Origin: Janthinobacterium sp. 67
GTDB taxonomy: Bacteria; Pseudomonadota; Gammaproteobacteria; Burkholderiales; Burkholderiaceae_D
Direction of reading: 5' to 3'
Length of the DNA stretch: 64,000 bases
NCBI RefSeq assembly: GCF_002797895.1
Contig: NZ_PGES01000001.1
Location: forward strand, 3,162,001 to 3,226,000
In this document: positions 1 to 8,852 of the stretch, one piece after another
How the letters are laid out: each line of letters begins with the position of its first letter
Position numbering within the stretch: position 1 is the stretch's first letter
The notes under the pieces: generated by a model
Seen by the model: the letters and a program-made list of their open reading frames with translations, nothing else
What the model was told of the DNA's origin: nothing
Database searches by the model: none
Made by a program: the position numbers and the translations under genes

Positions 1-129
1 GTGGCGGCCGTGCTGCCGCTGGACGACACGGACAAGGCGCTGCAGCTGCTGATCGACAATTTCCCCCGGCTGCGCATCCGCATGCTGACGCGCTATCTGG
101 TGATGGTCGACGCTCCCGTAAAAAAATAA
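1..129 (+). CDS. FecR-family anti-sigma regulator, C-terminal fragment
   Basis: The window opens inside a reading frame that ends with TAA at 127-129. The visible 42 residues (VLPLDDTDKALQLL, then NFPRLRIRMLTRYLVMV) match the extreme C-terminus of FecR/PupR-type periplasmic signal transducers, which end in a short beta-rich domain of this form. FecR proteins pass the signal from a TonB-dependent transducer to an ECF sigma factor. The position just upstream of an STN-domain receptor supports this, as fecI-fecR-receptor is the usual order. The start of the gene and the sigma factor would lie left of the window. The call rests on a short stretch. Confidence 0.6.
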   Translation: MAAVLPLDDTDKALQLLIDNFPRLRIRMLTRYLVMVDAPVKK

Positions 130-210
130 CGATATTTTTTGCGTTCGCGGTTCCACTTTGCGCATCTCGTGCGTCAAGGCAGCTGAGATCAATCCAAAAA
201 GGCTGTCACC

Positions 211-2685
211 ATGTCCGCTCCTGCCGTTCCCGTTTCGCCCCTGAATCCCTTGCGCACGCGTTTGCGTCCGCTGGCCCTGGCGGCCATGCTGCTGACCGGC
301 GCCGGCCTGCACGCCCAGGCCATCGCCCAGGCCGTGCCGGCTGTCGCCAGCTACACCATTCCCGCCGGCCCACTGGCCGGCACCCTGAACCGCTATGCGC
401 AGCAGGCGGGCGTGTCCATCGTCATCGACGCGGCCAAGGTGCAGGGTTTGACCAGCGCCGGCCTGCAAGGCAGCTACGCCATTGACGACGGCTTTGCCGT
501 GTTGCTGCGCGGCAGCGGCTACGCCATCGGCAAGACCGCCACCGGCTATGTGCTGGTGGCCGCACCGGCATCCGCCCCCACGGCGGCGGCCAGCGCCGCT
601 TCGGCGGCCGAGCGCACCATGCCCTCGATTACCATCGTCGGCCAGGCCGAGCAAGGCGCCACCACGGAAGGCAGCGGCTCCTACACGGCGCGCAAGCTCA
701 CCCTCGGCAAGGGCGAGCAATCGATGAAGGACATGCCGCAATCGGTCAGCGTGCTGACGCGCCAGCGCCTGGACGACCAGGGCATCACGGATTTGCGCGA
801 AGCGGTCAACAACGTCACCGGCGTGGTGGGCGTGCATGGCGTGGGACCGGGCGTGGTGATCACTTCACGCGGCTTCCAGATCGACCAATGGCAGTACGAT
901 GGCGTGCCGATCGACCGCAACACCTATGCGCTGGGTAACTGGGGCCAGGAAAACATGGTCATCTACGACCGCCTGGAAGTGCTGCGCGGGGCATCGAGCC
1001 TGCTCGAAGGCACGGGCAGCCCGGGCGGCTCCGTCAACCTGGTGCGCAAGCGCCCGCTGGCGACGCGCCAGGTCGCGCTCACGGGCCGCGCCGGTTCGTG
1101 GGACCATTACGGCGCGCAGCTCGACGTCAGCACGCCGCTGAATGCGCAAGGCAGCCTGCGCGGGCGCGCCATCGTCGATGAAGACGACAGCCACTCCTTC
1201 ATCGACCAGGTGTGGAGCAGGAACCGCACCGTGTATGCGGCGCTCGACTACGACCTCGGCCCCGCGACCACAGTCGGCCTGGCCGTGAGCAACGTCAACG
1301 GGCGCGGCCGCCCGATGTTCATCGGCCTGGCGCGCTACGCCGACGGCGGCGAACTGGGATTGCCCCGCTCGACCTATACGGGCGCCGACTGGAACCGCAG
1401 CAAGGTCGAACAGACCACCGTCAACCTGGACCTCGAGCACCACTTCAACAGCAGGTGGACCTTCAAGACGGCCGCGCTGGGCGTCAATGAACGCACCAAT
1501 TCGACCCACCAGCGCATGGCCGGCACCATCAAGGCCGATGGCAGCGGCTCCATGTACGGCGACTTCTCCACCGATTTCAAGAACCAGAAGCGCGGCATCG
1601 ACGCCTTCGTGCGCGGCAAATTCGATGGCCTGGGCATCGCGCAGGAAGTCGTCGTGGGCGCCAGCTATGTGAAGTTCCATTCCGACGACCGCTATGCGCG
1701 CGCCTGGACGCAGGGCGCGCAGATCTTCAATATCGACCACCACCGCCCGTGGCAGGACTTCGACACCATCGCCGCACGCGGCGTGAGCTCCCGCAGCACC
1801 TACGACATGCGCCAGAAGGGCCTGTACGGCACCTGGAACGGCCAGTTGACCAGCAACCTGAAAGCGCTGCTGGGCGGGCGTTTCAGCTGGTATGACTTCG
1901 AGTATGCCCCCAAGGGCGGCACGGCGGACAGCACCAGGGTCACGGCCAAGTTCACGCCATCGGCGGCCCTGATGTATGCGCTGACGCCGCAATGGTCCAC
2001 CTACGCCAGCCATGCGGGCGTGTTCCAGCCGCAGACGAACCGCAACGCGGCGGGCGGGGTTCTCAAACCGATCACGGGCGACAGCTATGAAGCCGGTATC
2101 AAGGGCGAACTGCTGGACGGCAAAGTCAACACCTCGCTGGCCGTCTTCCGCTACGAGCACAAGGACCGCGCCGTCAACGACTACGCTGCCGGTTTCGCCT
2201 GCGACGGCTGGTACTGCTCGCGCGCCTCGGGCAAGGTGCGCAGCCAGGGCCTGGAAGCGGAAGTGTCGGGCGAAGTGGCGCGCGGCCTGCAGCTGTCGGC
2301 CGGCTATGCCTACACGACGACGACCTACCTCGACGACCCGGACAACAAGGGCGAGGTCTTTTCGACATGGACGCCCAAGCACATGTTGCGCCTGTGGTCC
2401 GGCTATACCCTGCCCGGCGAGTGGAGCAAGTTCAGCGTCGGCGCCGGCGTGAACATGCAAAGCCACACGCTGGACTTCGGCCGCTCGTTCGACGTGGCCG
2501 GCTTCTCGCTGTGGAACGCGCGCCTGGCCTGGCAAGCCACGCCGCAGCTGTCGCTGGCCGTCAACGTCAACAACCTGTTCGACAAGCGCTACGTGATCCC
2601 GTCGTATAACGACACGGGCGGCAATAACCACTTCGGCGACCCGCGCAACGTGCAGCTGACCCTGAAGTACACGCCGAAGTGGTAG
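211..2685 (+). CDS. TonB-dependent siderophore receptor with STN signalling domain
   Basis: Outer-membrane receptor of 824 aa of the FecA/FpvA transducer type. Residues 1-40 form a signal peptide ending near HAQAIAQA. Residues about 46-115 (YTIPAGPLAGTLNRYAQQAG onward) are an STN domain, the part that contacts a FecR partner. A plug domain follows at about 150-270 (SMKDMPQSVSVLTRQRL, then LREAVNNVTGV), and the rest is the 22-strand barrel, ending in an aromatic residue (YTPKW). The STN domain and the preceding fecR end suggest substrate-induced cell-surface signalling. The ligand is probably a ferric siderophore, but the sequence does not show which. An AAAGG ribosome site stands before the ATG. 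It carries no TGCACACGTGTGCA operator, so it is not grouped with the inositol genes to its right. Confidence 0.93.
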   Translation: MSAPAVPVSPLNPLRTRLRPLALAAMLLTGAGLHAQAIAQAVPAVASYTIPAGPLAGTLNRYAQQAGVSIVIDAAKVQGLTSAGLQGSYAIDDGFAVLLRGSGYAIGKTATGYVLVAAPASAPTAAASAASAAERTMPSITIVGQAEQGATTEGSGSYTARKLTLGKGEQSMKDMPQSVSVLTRQRLDDQGITDLREAVNNVTGVVGVHGVGPGVVITSRGFQIDQWQYDGVPIDRNTYALGNWGQENMVIYDRLEVLRGASSLLEGTGSPGGSVNLVRKRPLATRQVALTGRAGSWDHYGAQLDVSTPLNAQGSLRGRAIVDEDDSHSFIDQVWSRNRTVYAALDYDLGPATTVGLAVSNVNGRGRPMFIGLARYADGGELGLPRSTYTGADWNRSKVEQTTVNLDLEHHFNSRWTFKTAALGVNERTNSTHQRMAGTIKADGSGSMYGDFSTDFKNQKRGIDAFVRGKFDGLGIAQEVVVGASYVKFHSDDRYARAWTQGAQIFNIDHHRPWQDFDTIAARGVSSRSTYDMRQKGLYGTWNGQLTSNLKALLGGRFSWYDFEYAPKGGTADSTRVTAKFTPSAALMYALTPQWSTYASHAGVFQPQTNRNAAGGVLKPITGDSYEAGIKGELLDGKVNTSLAVFRYEHKDRAVNDYAAGFACDGWYCSRASGKVRSQGLEAEVSGEVARGLQLSAGYAYTTTTYLDDPDNKGEVFSTWTPKHMLRLWSGYTLPGEWSKFSVGAGVNMQSHTLDFGRSFDVAGFSLWNARLAWQATPQLSLAVNVNNLFDKRYVIPSYNDTGGNNHFGDPRNVQLTLKYTPKW

Positions 2686-2715
2686 AAGGATAGGAAGGCC
2701 GGGGGCCGGCGCGAT

Positions 2716-2757
2716 GGCCGTGGCGCGACATTCAGTTCGCGCCGCGGCCGGGATTTT
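2716..2757 (+). terminator. Rho-independent terminator after the receptor gene
   Basis: A 13-bp stem (2716-2728 with 2737-2749, one G-T wobble, 8-nt loop) is followed by a short T-containing tract at 2754-2757. It lies 31 bases after the receptor stop codon and before the LacI-family gene, so it probably separates the two units. The T tract is short, so efficiency is uncertain. Confidence 0.55.
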
Positions 2758-2828
2758 CGGCTAAGATGATGGCGCGGCGTTGCGCCGCACCGCATCGTGC
2801 ATCGGCCTCTCATTCATCTACACCGTCA

Positions 2829-3848
2829 ATGGAACAAAAAGACAAGTCTTGGGTCACTTCGGTGGACGTCGCCAAACGGGCCGGCGTCTCGCGCTCCGCC
2901 GTCTCGCGCACGTTCACGCCCGGCGCCAGCGTGGCGCCCGAAACGCGGGCCCGCGTGATGGAAGCGGCGCAGTCGCTGGGCTACCAGGTCAACATCCTGG
3001 CGCGCAGCATGAACCAGGGACAAAGCAACCTGGTGGGCGTCGTCATCACGGGCTTCACGGACCCGTTCCGCGTGGCCCTGCTGGGCGAAGTCACGCGCAG
3101 CCTGAGCGAACATGCGCTGGTGCCGCTGCTGATGAATGCGGAAGACCCCGAGCGCCTCAGCGAATTGCTGCGCATTCTCCTCAGCTACAAGATTTCCGGC
3201 GTCATCATGACGTCCGGCTCGCCGCCGTCCGCCGTCGCGACGGAATACCTGCAGCGGCAGGTGCCGGTAGCGATGATCAACCGCGCGCGCGACCTGAAAG
3301 GCGTGGACGTGGTCAACAGCGACAACCGCAACGGCGGCGAACTGGCGGCCAGCACCCTGCTCGACGGCGGCGCCAGGCGGCTGGCTTTCGTCAACACGCG
3401 CGCCAGCAGCTTCAGCGGCATCGCGCGCGGCAAGGCCTTCCTCGAGCACCTGGCGCCGGCGGTGGCAAAGAAACGCTGCACGGCCGGCGAATACCTGGCC
3501 GACGCCATCGGCTACCAGGCAGGCCAGGAAGCGGCCGACGCCCTGCTCGCCTCGGGCAAGCTGCCCGACGGCGTCTTTTGCGCCACCGACCTGATCGCCT
3601 GCGGCTTCATCGACGCGGCGCGCAGCAAGTACGGCATCGACGTGCCGGCACAATTGCAGGTGATCGGCTTCGACGACATTCCCATGGCCGCGCTGGACGC
3701 CTACCAGTTGACCACCATCCGCCAGGACGCGGGCGAACTGGCGCGCCGCGCCGTCAAGAGCCTGGTCGAACGCATGGAAAAATTCGCCATGCCGGGCCGC
3801 CTGAAGGAAGTGCCCGTCACCCTGGTGCGCCGCGGCACGACACGCTGA
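2829..3848 (+). CDS. LacI-family transcriptional regulator, likely controller of the inositol-phosphate regulon
   Basis: A 339-aa repressor. The N-terminal helix-turn-helix (SVDVAKRAGVSRSAVSRTF, about residues 9-28) and the hinge-side segment VMEAAQSLGYQVNILARSM are typical of LacI/GalR proteins. The rest is a periplasmic-binding-like effector domain ending with VIGFDDIPMAALDAYQLTTI. I start at ATG 2829 (MEQKDKSW) because the extra upstream codons encode low-complexity sequence unlike the family. It sits directly before the phosphoesterase and phytase-like genes. The nearby palindrome TGCACACGTGTGCA has the central CG of LacI-family operators, so this is the natural candidate to bind it. The inducer might be myo-inositol, an inositol phosphate or a ketone intermediate; nothing in the sequence decides this. 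Confidence 0.9.
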   Translation: MEQKDKSWVTSVDVAKRAGVSRSAVSRTFTPGASVAPETRARVMEAAQSLGYQVNILARSMNQGQSNLVGVVITGFTDPFRVALLGEVTRSLSEHALVPLLMNAEDPERLSELLRILLSYKISGVIMTSGSPPSAVATEYLQRQVPVAMINRARDLKGVDVVNSDNRNGGELAASTLLDGGARRLAFVNTRASSFSGIARGKAFLEHLAPAVAKKRCTAGEYLADAIGYQAGQEAADALLASGKLPDGVFCATDLIACGFIDAARSKYGIDVPAQLQVIGFDDIPMAALDAYQLTTIRQDAGELARRAVKSLVERMEKFAMPGRLKEVPVTLVRRGTTR

Positions 3849-3860
3849 GCCATCGAACAA

Positions 3861-3885
3861 GGCAGATGGCGCAACGCCGTCTGCC
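3861..3885 (+). terminator. Hairpin after the LacI-family gene, possible weak terminator
   Basis: Arms GGCAGATGGCG (3861-3871) and CGCCGTCTGCC (3875-3885) pair with one wobble around a CAA loop, 12 bases after the regulator stop. There is no T tract, so it may only slow or stabilise the transcript. It lies upstream of the TTGACA promoter at 3946. Confidence 0.35.
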
Positions 3886-3945
3886 CGCCCGCCACCTCCC
3901 GCCGTTCCCCGTTTTCCACAGTTTTTCATCCCCCGTCCGTACTTG

Positions 3946-3974
3946 TTGACATCAAAAAAAATCCGGGTTACTGT
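3946..3974 (+). promoter_or_regulatory. Sigma-70 promoter of the phosphoesterase/phytase unit
   Basis: A perfect -35 box TTGACA (3946-3951) is separated by 17 bases from a -10-like TACTGT (3969-3974). The operator pair begins one base further on, at 3976, so a bound repressor would cover the start point. The same layout recurs on the other strand before the ABC importer (23455-23484). Confidence 0.7.
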
Positions 3975-3975
3975 T

Positions 3976-4002
3976 TGCACACGTGTACTGCACACGTGTG
4001 CA
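3976..4002. promoter_or_regulatory. Tandem operator, TGCACACGTGTGCA type
   Basis: The right copy, TGCACACGTGTGCA at 3989-4002, is a perfect 14-bp palindrome. The left copy at 3976-3989 (TGCACACGTGTACT) matches 11 of 14 positions and shares one base with it, so the two centres are 13 bp apart. The same palindrome appears at 16902 and 23440 and nowhere else that I could find. The central CG and dyad symmetry are those of LacI-family operators. The phosphoesterase ATG is at 4083, 80 bases further on. Confidence 0.8.
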
Positions 4003-4082
4003 ATTTTCTTCAGACAGGCCGGTTCCGGCCACACCACTACAAAAAGCGCCCCGGCCACGGAGGCGCCATCAAGGAGACTGTT

Positions 4083-5483
4083 ATGTTGAACCACGTTCTA
4101 AGAATCGCCCTGTTCGGCATCGGGGTGACAGGCCTGGCGGCTTGCACCACGCCCGCCGGCACGCAGCACAATACGGCCGCCACAGTCGCGGCCGACCCGA
4201 AGCTGGCGAAGATCGGCCAGATCGTCGTCGTGTACATGGAAAACCGCAGCTTCGACCACCTGTTCGGCACCTTCCCCGGCGCCGACGGCATCGCCAATGG
4301 CCGGTCGCCCGACACCACCACGCAAACCGGCCCCGATGGCAAGCCGTATGCCATGCTGCCCGCCGTGGCGCTCGACAAGGGCGGCCTGGACTCGCGCTTC
4401 AGGGCCGACATCGCCAACGCGCCCTTCCACATGGAGCCGAGCGTCTCGCTGGGCGACAAGACGGCCAGTCCCGTGCACGCGTTCTGGACGCACAAGCGCC
4501 AGATCAACGACGGCAAGAACGACCGCTTCGTCGTCGAGGGCAATACGGGCGCCCTGCCCATGGGCTATTTCGACGGCAGCAAGCTCAAACTATGGGCACT
4601 GGCGCAGCGCTACACCTTGGCCGACCGTTTCTTCCAGTCCGCCTATGGCGGCTCCTTCCTCAACCACATGTGGCTGACCTGCGCCTGCACGCCCGTGTTC
4701 CCGAACGCGCCCAAGTCCATCGTCGCCCAGGACGAGCGCGGCACGGGCCACAAGAAGGGAGAAGAGGCGGAAGTGACGCAGGACGGCTACGCCGTCAACA
4801 CCATGCAGGGTCCGCTGCTATTCGACCCGACCAAGAAGCAGACCTTCCTGCCGCCGCAAACCATGCCCACCATCGGCGACCGCCTGACGGACAAGGGTAT
4901 CTCGTGGGTCTATTATGCGGACGGCTACGACATCGCCGTCGCCTCGACCAAGTCGGGTAAGAAGGCCGACGATTTCTCGTATCACCACCAGCCGTTCACC
5001 TACTTCAAGCGCTTCATCGACAGCCCGCAGCAGCGCGCCACGCACTTGAAGGACCGCTCCGACATGCTCGCCGACGTCCAGGCGGGCAAGCTGCCGCCCG
5101 TCTCGTTCTACAAGCCCATGGGCAAGAAGAACATGCATCCGGGGATGGACAAGTCGAGCGTGGCGGCCGGCGACGACGAAGGCGTGGCCATCATCAGCGC
5201 CATCATGGAAGGCCCGCAATGGAAGGACACCGTCATCATCGTCACCACCGATGAAAATGGCGGCTTCTGGGACCACGTGGCGCCGCCCAAGGGCGACCGC
5301 TTCGGCCCGGCCACGCGCATCCCGGCGCTGGTCATCTCGCCCTTCAGCGAAGGCGGCCATATCGACCATACCGAGTATGAAACCGTGTCGATCCTGAAGT
5401 TCATCGAGGAGCGCCACGGCCTGGCGCCGTTGGGCGAACGCGATGCGCGCGCCAACAGCCTGGCCAAAGCCCTCAAGCTGTAA
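4083..5483 (+). CDS. Phosphoesterase lipoprotein of the AcpA / phospholipase C family (PF04185)
   Basis: A 466-aa exported hydrolase. The start ATG 4083 follows AAGGAG; the product begins with a lipoprotein signal ending LAAC (Cys21). Family motifs are IVVVYMENRSFDHLFGTFPG near residue 45 (metal-binding N and catalytic region) and TTDENGGFWDHVAPP near the end, the D/H metal ligands of the alkaline-phosphatase fold. Members include the acid phosphatase AcpA and phosphatidylcholine-type phospholipase C. The substrate cannot be read from the sequence. Being first in the operator-controlled unit with two phytase-like genes suggests it attacks inositol phosphates, or phosphatidylinositol to release an inositol phosphate. 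It would act in the periplasm, anchored to a membrane. Confidence 0.85.
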   Translation: MLNHVLRIALFGIGVTGLAACTTPAGTQHNTAATVAADPKLAKIGQIVVVYMENRSFDHLFGTFPGADGIANGRSPDTTTQTGPDGKPYAMLPAVALDKGGLDSRFRADIANAPFHMEPSVSLGDKTASPVHAFWTHKRQINDGKNDRFVVEGNTGALPMGYFDGSKLKLWALAQRYTLADRFFQSAYGGSFLNHMWLTCACTPVFPNAPKSIVAQDERGTGHKKGEEAEVTQDGYAVNTMQGPLLFDPTKKQTFLPPQTMPTIGDRLTDKGISWVYYADGYDIAVASTKSGKKADDFSYHHQPFTYFKRFIDSPQQRATHLKDRSDMLADVQAGKLPPVSFYKPMGKKNMHPGMDKSSVAAGDDEGVAIISAIMEGPQWKDTVIIVTTDENGGFWDHVAPPKGDRFGPATRIPALVISPFSEGGHIDHTEYETVSILKFIEERHGLAPLGERDARANSLAKALKL

Positions 5484-5563
5484 GGTCCATTCCCCTGCCT
5501 GTCTCCCCCGGGTGCGCCGTCCTGCGCGGCGCCCCCAGGCAACTCACATCCAAAGGAAACGCC

Positions 5564-7174
5564 ATGCTGCACGCACGCCATCTTCCCCTGTCCCTCCTGA
5601 TGCTCTCCCTGGCCGCCTGTGGCGGCGGCGACACCGTCCCTCCCGTGACGCCGCCGGTGACGCCGCCCGTCACGCCACCGCCCGCCACCTACTACCAGAC
5701 CAAGACGCCCTACACGCCGCAGCAGGACGCGGCCACCTACGAAGCCGCGCCGGCCGGCTACGCGCCCGTGTTCACCGAACTGGTGGCGCGCCACGGCTCG
5801 CGCGGGCTGTCGAGCATGAAATACGACGCGGCCTTCTACAACGTCTGGCAAAGGGCGGCCGCCGACGATGCGCTCACGCCGCTGGGGCAAAAACTCGGCG
5901 CCGACATCCTGAAACTGATGAAGGCCAATGCGCTGCTCGGCTACGGCGTGGACGGCATCACGGCGCCCGGTTACGGCAACCTGTCGCAGACGGGCATCAA
6001 TGAACACAAGCAGCTGGCCGTGCGCATGCTGGCGCGCCTGCCCACCCTGTTTGCGCAGCTGGGCGCGAACGCCGCCAGCGCGCCGCGCCAGATCGTCACC
6101 ATCAGTTCCGGCGTGGACCGCGCCAAGGACAGCGCCGCGTATTTTGCGCAGTCGCTGGCCGCCACGGCACCAGCCGTCGCGCCGCTGATCACCCTGCCGC
6201 CCGCGCCCGCCGGCTACCCGGCCGGCAAGCCCGTGGCGCAGCCCGATGGCACCAACCGCTTCCTGCTGTATGCGCACAAGCTGGTGCCGAAGACGGACCT
6301 CGTCACCGATCCCCTCGACCGCCATTACCCGACTTACCAGGATAGCCAGGCCTATCAGGCCTACCTGGAAAGCCCCGCCTTCCTGGCCAAGTACACAGCC
6401 ATCGACACGGATGCCACGGCGCGCACCCTGGGCCGCGAAGTGCTGGAACGCCTGTTCAGCAAGGCCTTCGTCGACAAGATCGACAACGGCACCTACCGTT
6501 TCGCCAATACGGGCACCTACAGTTTCACCAGCGACGACGGCAAATTCACCAACACCGTCACGGGTGACGGCGGCACCACCATCAAGGGCCTGGCCGACGC
6601 CGCCTCGGTGCTGTACAACCTGTACGCCATCATGGCCGGCATGACGAGCGAAGTGAAAGCCGACTTCGTGCAGTACATGCCGTCGGACGCGGCCAAATAC
6701 CAGGCCTTCGTACAGGATTACCAGGACTTTTACAACAAGGGTCCCGGCACCACGGAAAGCGCCGGCGTCACCTGGAACTACGTGCGCGCGCTGCGCGACG
6801 ACTTCTTCACGGAAGTGGACGCCATCGCGCGCGGCGACCTGTCGCACGGCGCCAAGCTGCGCTTCACGCACGCGGAAGCCATCATCCCGCTGGCCACGGC
6901 CATGGGTTTGAAAAGTGTCGTCGGCGCGCTGCCGGCGGCGCAGACCTACAGCTATGACAACAGCAGCTGGCGCGGCCTGTACGTGGCGCCGATGGCGGCC
7001 AACATGCAGTGGGACGTGTACCGCGATGCCGGCGGCAATGTGCTCGTGAAAATGCTGTACAACGAAAAGGAAACGGACTTCCTGGCCGCCTGCGATGACG
7101 CCCGCTTTGCTGCCGGCAGCCATTTCTATGTATATGCGAAACTGAAGACCTGCTACGGCCACGTGGCGCAGTAA
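5564..7174 (+). CDS. MINPP-type histidine phosphatase (phytase-like), lipoprotein
   Basis: A 536-aa branch-2 histidine phosphatase. A lipoprotein signal ends LAAC (Cys19), followed by a Pro/Thr linker with three VTPP units. The catalytic histidine motif is RHGSR (76-80); the proton-donor motif is HAE (436-438, in RFTHAEAIIPL). HAE in place of the HD of classical acid phosphatases marks multiple inositol polyphosphate phosphatases (MINPP), which remove phosphates from phytate. Classical enzymes have RHGxRxP; here the proline is absent (RHGSRGL), which departs from the textbook motif. AAGGAA precedes the ATG. It is 80 bases after the phosphoesterase gene and 60 percent or so alike (by eye) to the next gene, so the pair arose by tandem duplication. 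Phytate activity is inferred. Confidence 0.85.
   Translation: MLHARHLPLSLLMLSLAACGGGDTVPPVTPPVTPPVTPPPATYYQTKTPYTPQQDAATYEAAPAGYAPVFTELVARHGSRGLSSMKYDAAFYNVWQRAAADDALTPLGQKLGADILKLMKANALLGYGVDGITAPGYGNLSQTGINEHKQLAVRMLARLPTLFAQLGANAASAPRQIVTISSGVDRAKDSAAYFAQSLAATAPAVAPLITLPPAPAGYPAGKPVAQPDGTNRFLLYAHKLVPKTDLVTDPLDRHYPTYQDSQAYQAYLESPAFLAKYTAIDTDATARTLGREVLERLFSKAFVDKIDNGTYRFANTGTYSFTSDDGKFTNTVTGDGGTTIKGLADAASVLYNLYAIMAGMTSEVKADFVQYMPSDAAKYQAFVQDYQDFYNKGPGTTESAGVTWNYVRALRDDFFTEVDAIARGDLSHGAKLRFTHAEAIIPLATAMGLKSVVGALPAAQTYSYDNSSWRGLYVAPMAANMQWDVYRDAGGNVLVKMLYNEKETDFLAACDDARFAAGSHFYVYAKLKTCYGHVAQ
5645..5680 (+). repeat. Three tandem 12-nt units encoding VTPP
   Basis: Three consecutive 12-base units (residues 28-39 of the lipoprotein phosphatase) encode VTPP each time with varied third bases. 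It forms the flexible linker between the lipid anchor at Cys19 and the enzyme domain; copy number could vary between strains. Confidence 0.8.
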
Positions 7175-7263
7175 GTACGGAGCAGGCGGGCAGCCGTGCC
7201 CGCCTGTCTGGCGTTTGATGCTAGGCTACGCCTGGTAATCAATCACGTCACCCGCGGATCGCC

Positions 7264-8850
7264 ATGCCCCCACCTTTTCCCCTGTCCAGCATGCTGCTGG
7301 CCCTGTCCCTGCACGCCAGTCCCGTCCTGGCCGTCGAAGGCCATTACCAGACCAAGACACCGTATGCGCCGCAGCAGGATACGGCCACCTATGCCGCGCC
7401 GCCGGCCGGCTTCCAGCCCATCTACACGCAACTGGTGGCGCGCCACGGCGCGCGCGGGTTGACCGGCATGAAGAGCGACGCGGCCCTGTATGCGATGTGG
7501 CGGCAGGCCGCCGCGCAGGATGCGCTCACGCCGCTCGGGCGCGAACTGGGTCCCGACATCCTGGCCCTGATGAAGGCCAACGCGCTGCTTGGTTATGGCG
7601 TGGCCGGCATCGAGAAACCCGGCTATGGCAATCTGTCGCAGACGGGCATCGAGGAACACCGGCAACTGGCCGTGCGCATGCTGGCGCGCCTGCCCGCCCT
7701 GTTTGCGCAAGTGGGGCAGGACGCCGCGACGGCGCCGCGCCAGCTCGTCACCATCCATTCCGGCGTGGACCGCGCGCGCGACAGCGCCCGTTTCTTCACG
7801 CAGTCGCTGCTCGAGCACGCGCCCGCCCTGGCTCCCTTGCTGTACCTGCCGCCCGCCCCGGCGCCGTCTCCGCAGGGACGCCAGGCGGTAGCGCAAGCCG
7901 ATGGCATCAACCGCTTCCTGCTGTATGCGCACAAGCTGGCGCCGCGGACGGATCTTGTCGCCGACCGCGACCACCCGTATTACGCCACCTATGCCGCCAG
8001 CCAGGCCTACCAGTACTACGAAAGAAGCAAGCAGCTGCATGCGCTGATGGACGCTCCGGCCAGGCTGCCGGAAGCGACCGCGCATGCGCGCCACGTGCTC
8101 GAGCGGCTGTTTGCGCCCGCCTTCCTCGACCAGCTTGAACGCGGCGCCGCCAGCTATGCGGACACGGGCATCTACACCTTCACCAGCGCGGACGGCCAGC
8201 TCACGCGTACCATGACGGGTGGCGGCAAGACCGTCATCCGCAGCCTGAATGCGGCCGCGACGAAACTGTATGAGCTGTATGCGATCGCCGCCGGCATGCG
8301 CCATGAAGTGCCGGCCGATTTCAGCCGCTACATGCCCGCCGAGGACGCGCGCTACTACGCCTATATCGCCGACCACGAGGATTTTTACCAGAAAGGGCCG
8401 GGCACCACGGCCAGCGCGGGCGTGACATGGCGCTTCGCGCTGGCCTTGCGCGAGGATTTTTTCAATGAAGTCGACGCGCTGGCCAGCGGAGATGTGCGCC
8501 ACGCGGCCAAGCTGCGCTTCACGCACGCCGAAATGATCATTCCGCTCGCTTCGGCCCTGGGCTTGAAAGAAGCGCTGGCTGCCTTGCCGGCATCGGACAG
8601 CGACAGCCAGGCCGGCCTTCGATGGCACGGCCAAGCTGTTTCGCCGCTGGCGGCCAACATGCAGTGGGATGTGTACCGCAACGATGCAGGCCAGCTGATC
8701 GTGCGCCTGCTGTACAACGAAAAGGAAACGGACTTCCAGGCCCGTTGCGACGGCGCGCGCATCGCGCCCGGCAGCGTCTTCTACGACTACGCGAAACTGA
8801 AAACCTGCTACGGCCACGTGGCGGCGCGCCAGGCGCCGCCACCGGGCTAA
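7264..8850 (+). CDS. MINPP-type histidine phosphatase (phytase-like), secreted paralogue
   Basis: A 528-aa paralogue of the preceding enzyme. It keeps the start of the mature domain (HYQTKTPYAPQQD), the nucleophile motif RHGAR (60-64), the HAE motif (421-423, RFTHAEMIIPL) and the same tail (LYNEKETDF, then AKLKTCYGHVA). It differs in having an ordinary Sec signal peptide (cleavage near VLA-VEG) and no lipobox Cys, so it should be soluble in the periplasm or outside, while its twin is membrane-bound. The pair may divide substrates or locations. It is 89 bases after the first copy and ends 2 bases before the stop codon of iolA on the other strand. The ribosome site is weak. Confidence 0.85.
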   Translation: MPPPFPLSSMLLALSLHASPVLAVEGHYQTKTPYAPQQDTATYAAPPAGFQPIYTQLVARHGARGLTGMKSDAALYAMWRQAAAQDALTPLGRELGPDILALMKANALLGYGVAGIEKPGYGNLSQTGIEEHRQLAVRMLARLPALFAQVGQDAATAPRQLVTIHSGVDRARDSARFFTQSLLEHAPALAPLLYLPPAPAPSPQGRQAVAQADGINRFLLYAHKLAPRTDLVADRDHPYYATYAASQAYQYYERSKQLHALMDAPARLPEATAHARHVLERLFAPAFLDQLERGAASYADTGIYTFTSADGQLTRTMTGGGKTVIRSLNAAATKLYELYAIAAGMRHEVPADFSRYMPAEDARYYAYIADHEDFYQKGPGTTASAGVTWRFALALREDFFNEVDALASGDVRHAAKLRFTHAEMIIPLASALGLKEALAALPASDSDSQAGLRWHGQAVSPLAANMQWDVYRNDAGQLIVRLLYNEKETDFQARCDGARIAPGSVFYDYAKLKTCYGHVAARQAPPPG

Positions 8851-8852
8851 CC

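Noticed and set aside
865..2631. A 588-codon open frame antisense to the TonB-dependent receptor
   Set aside because: It mirrors the receptor gene, has no ribosome site or family motif, and such long antisense frames are common in DNA of this G+C content.
211..2685. TonB-dependent receptor as part of the phytate system
   Set aside because: It is separated by a terminator, has no copy of the operator and is preceded by a fecR end, which fits siderophore signalling.
5645..5680. CRISPR-like or regulatory tandem repeat
   Set aside because: It is an in-frame linker repeat (VTPP three times). No CRISPR array was found anywhere in the window.
5108..7162. A 684-codon minus-strand frame over the phosphatase gene
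   Set aside because: Antisense shadow of the lipoprotein phosphatase; no motif.
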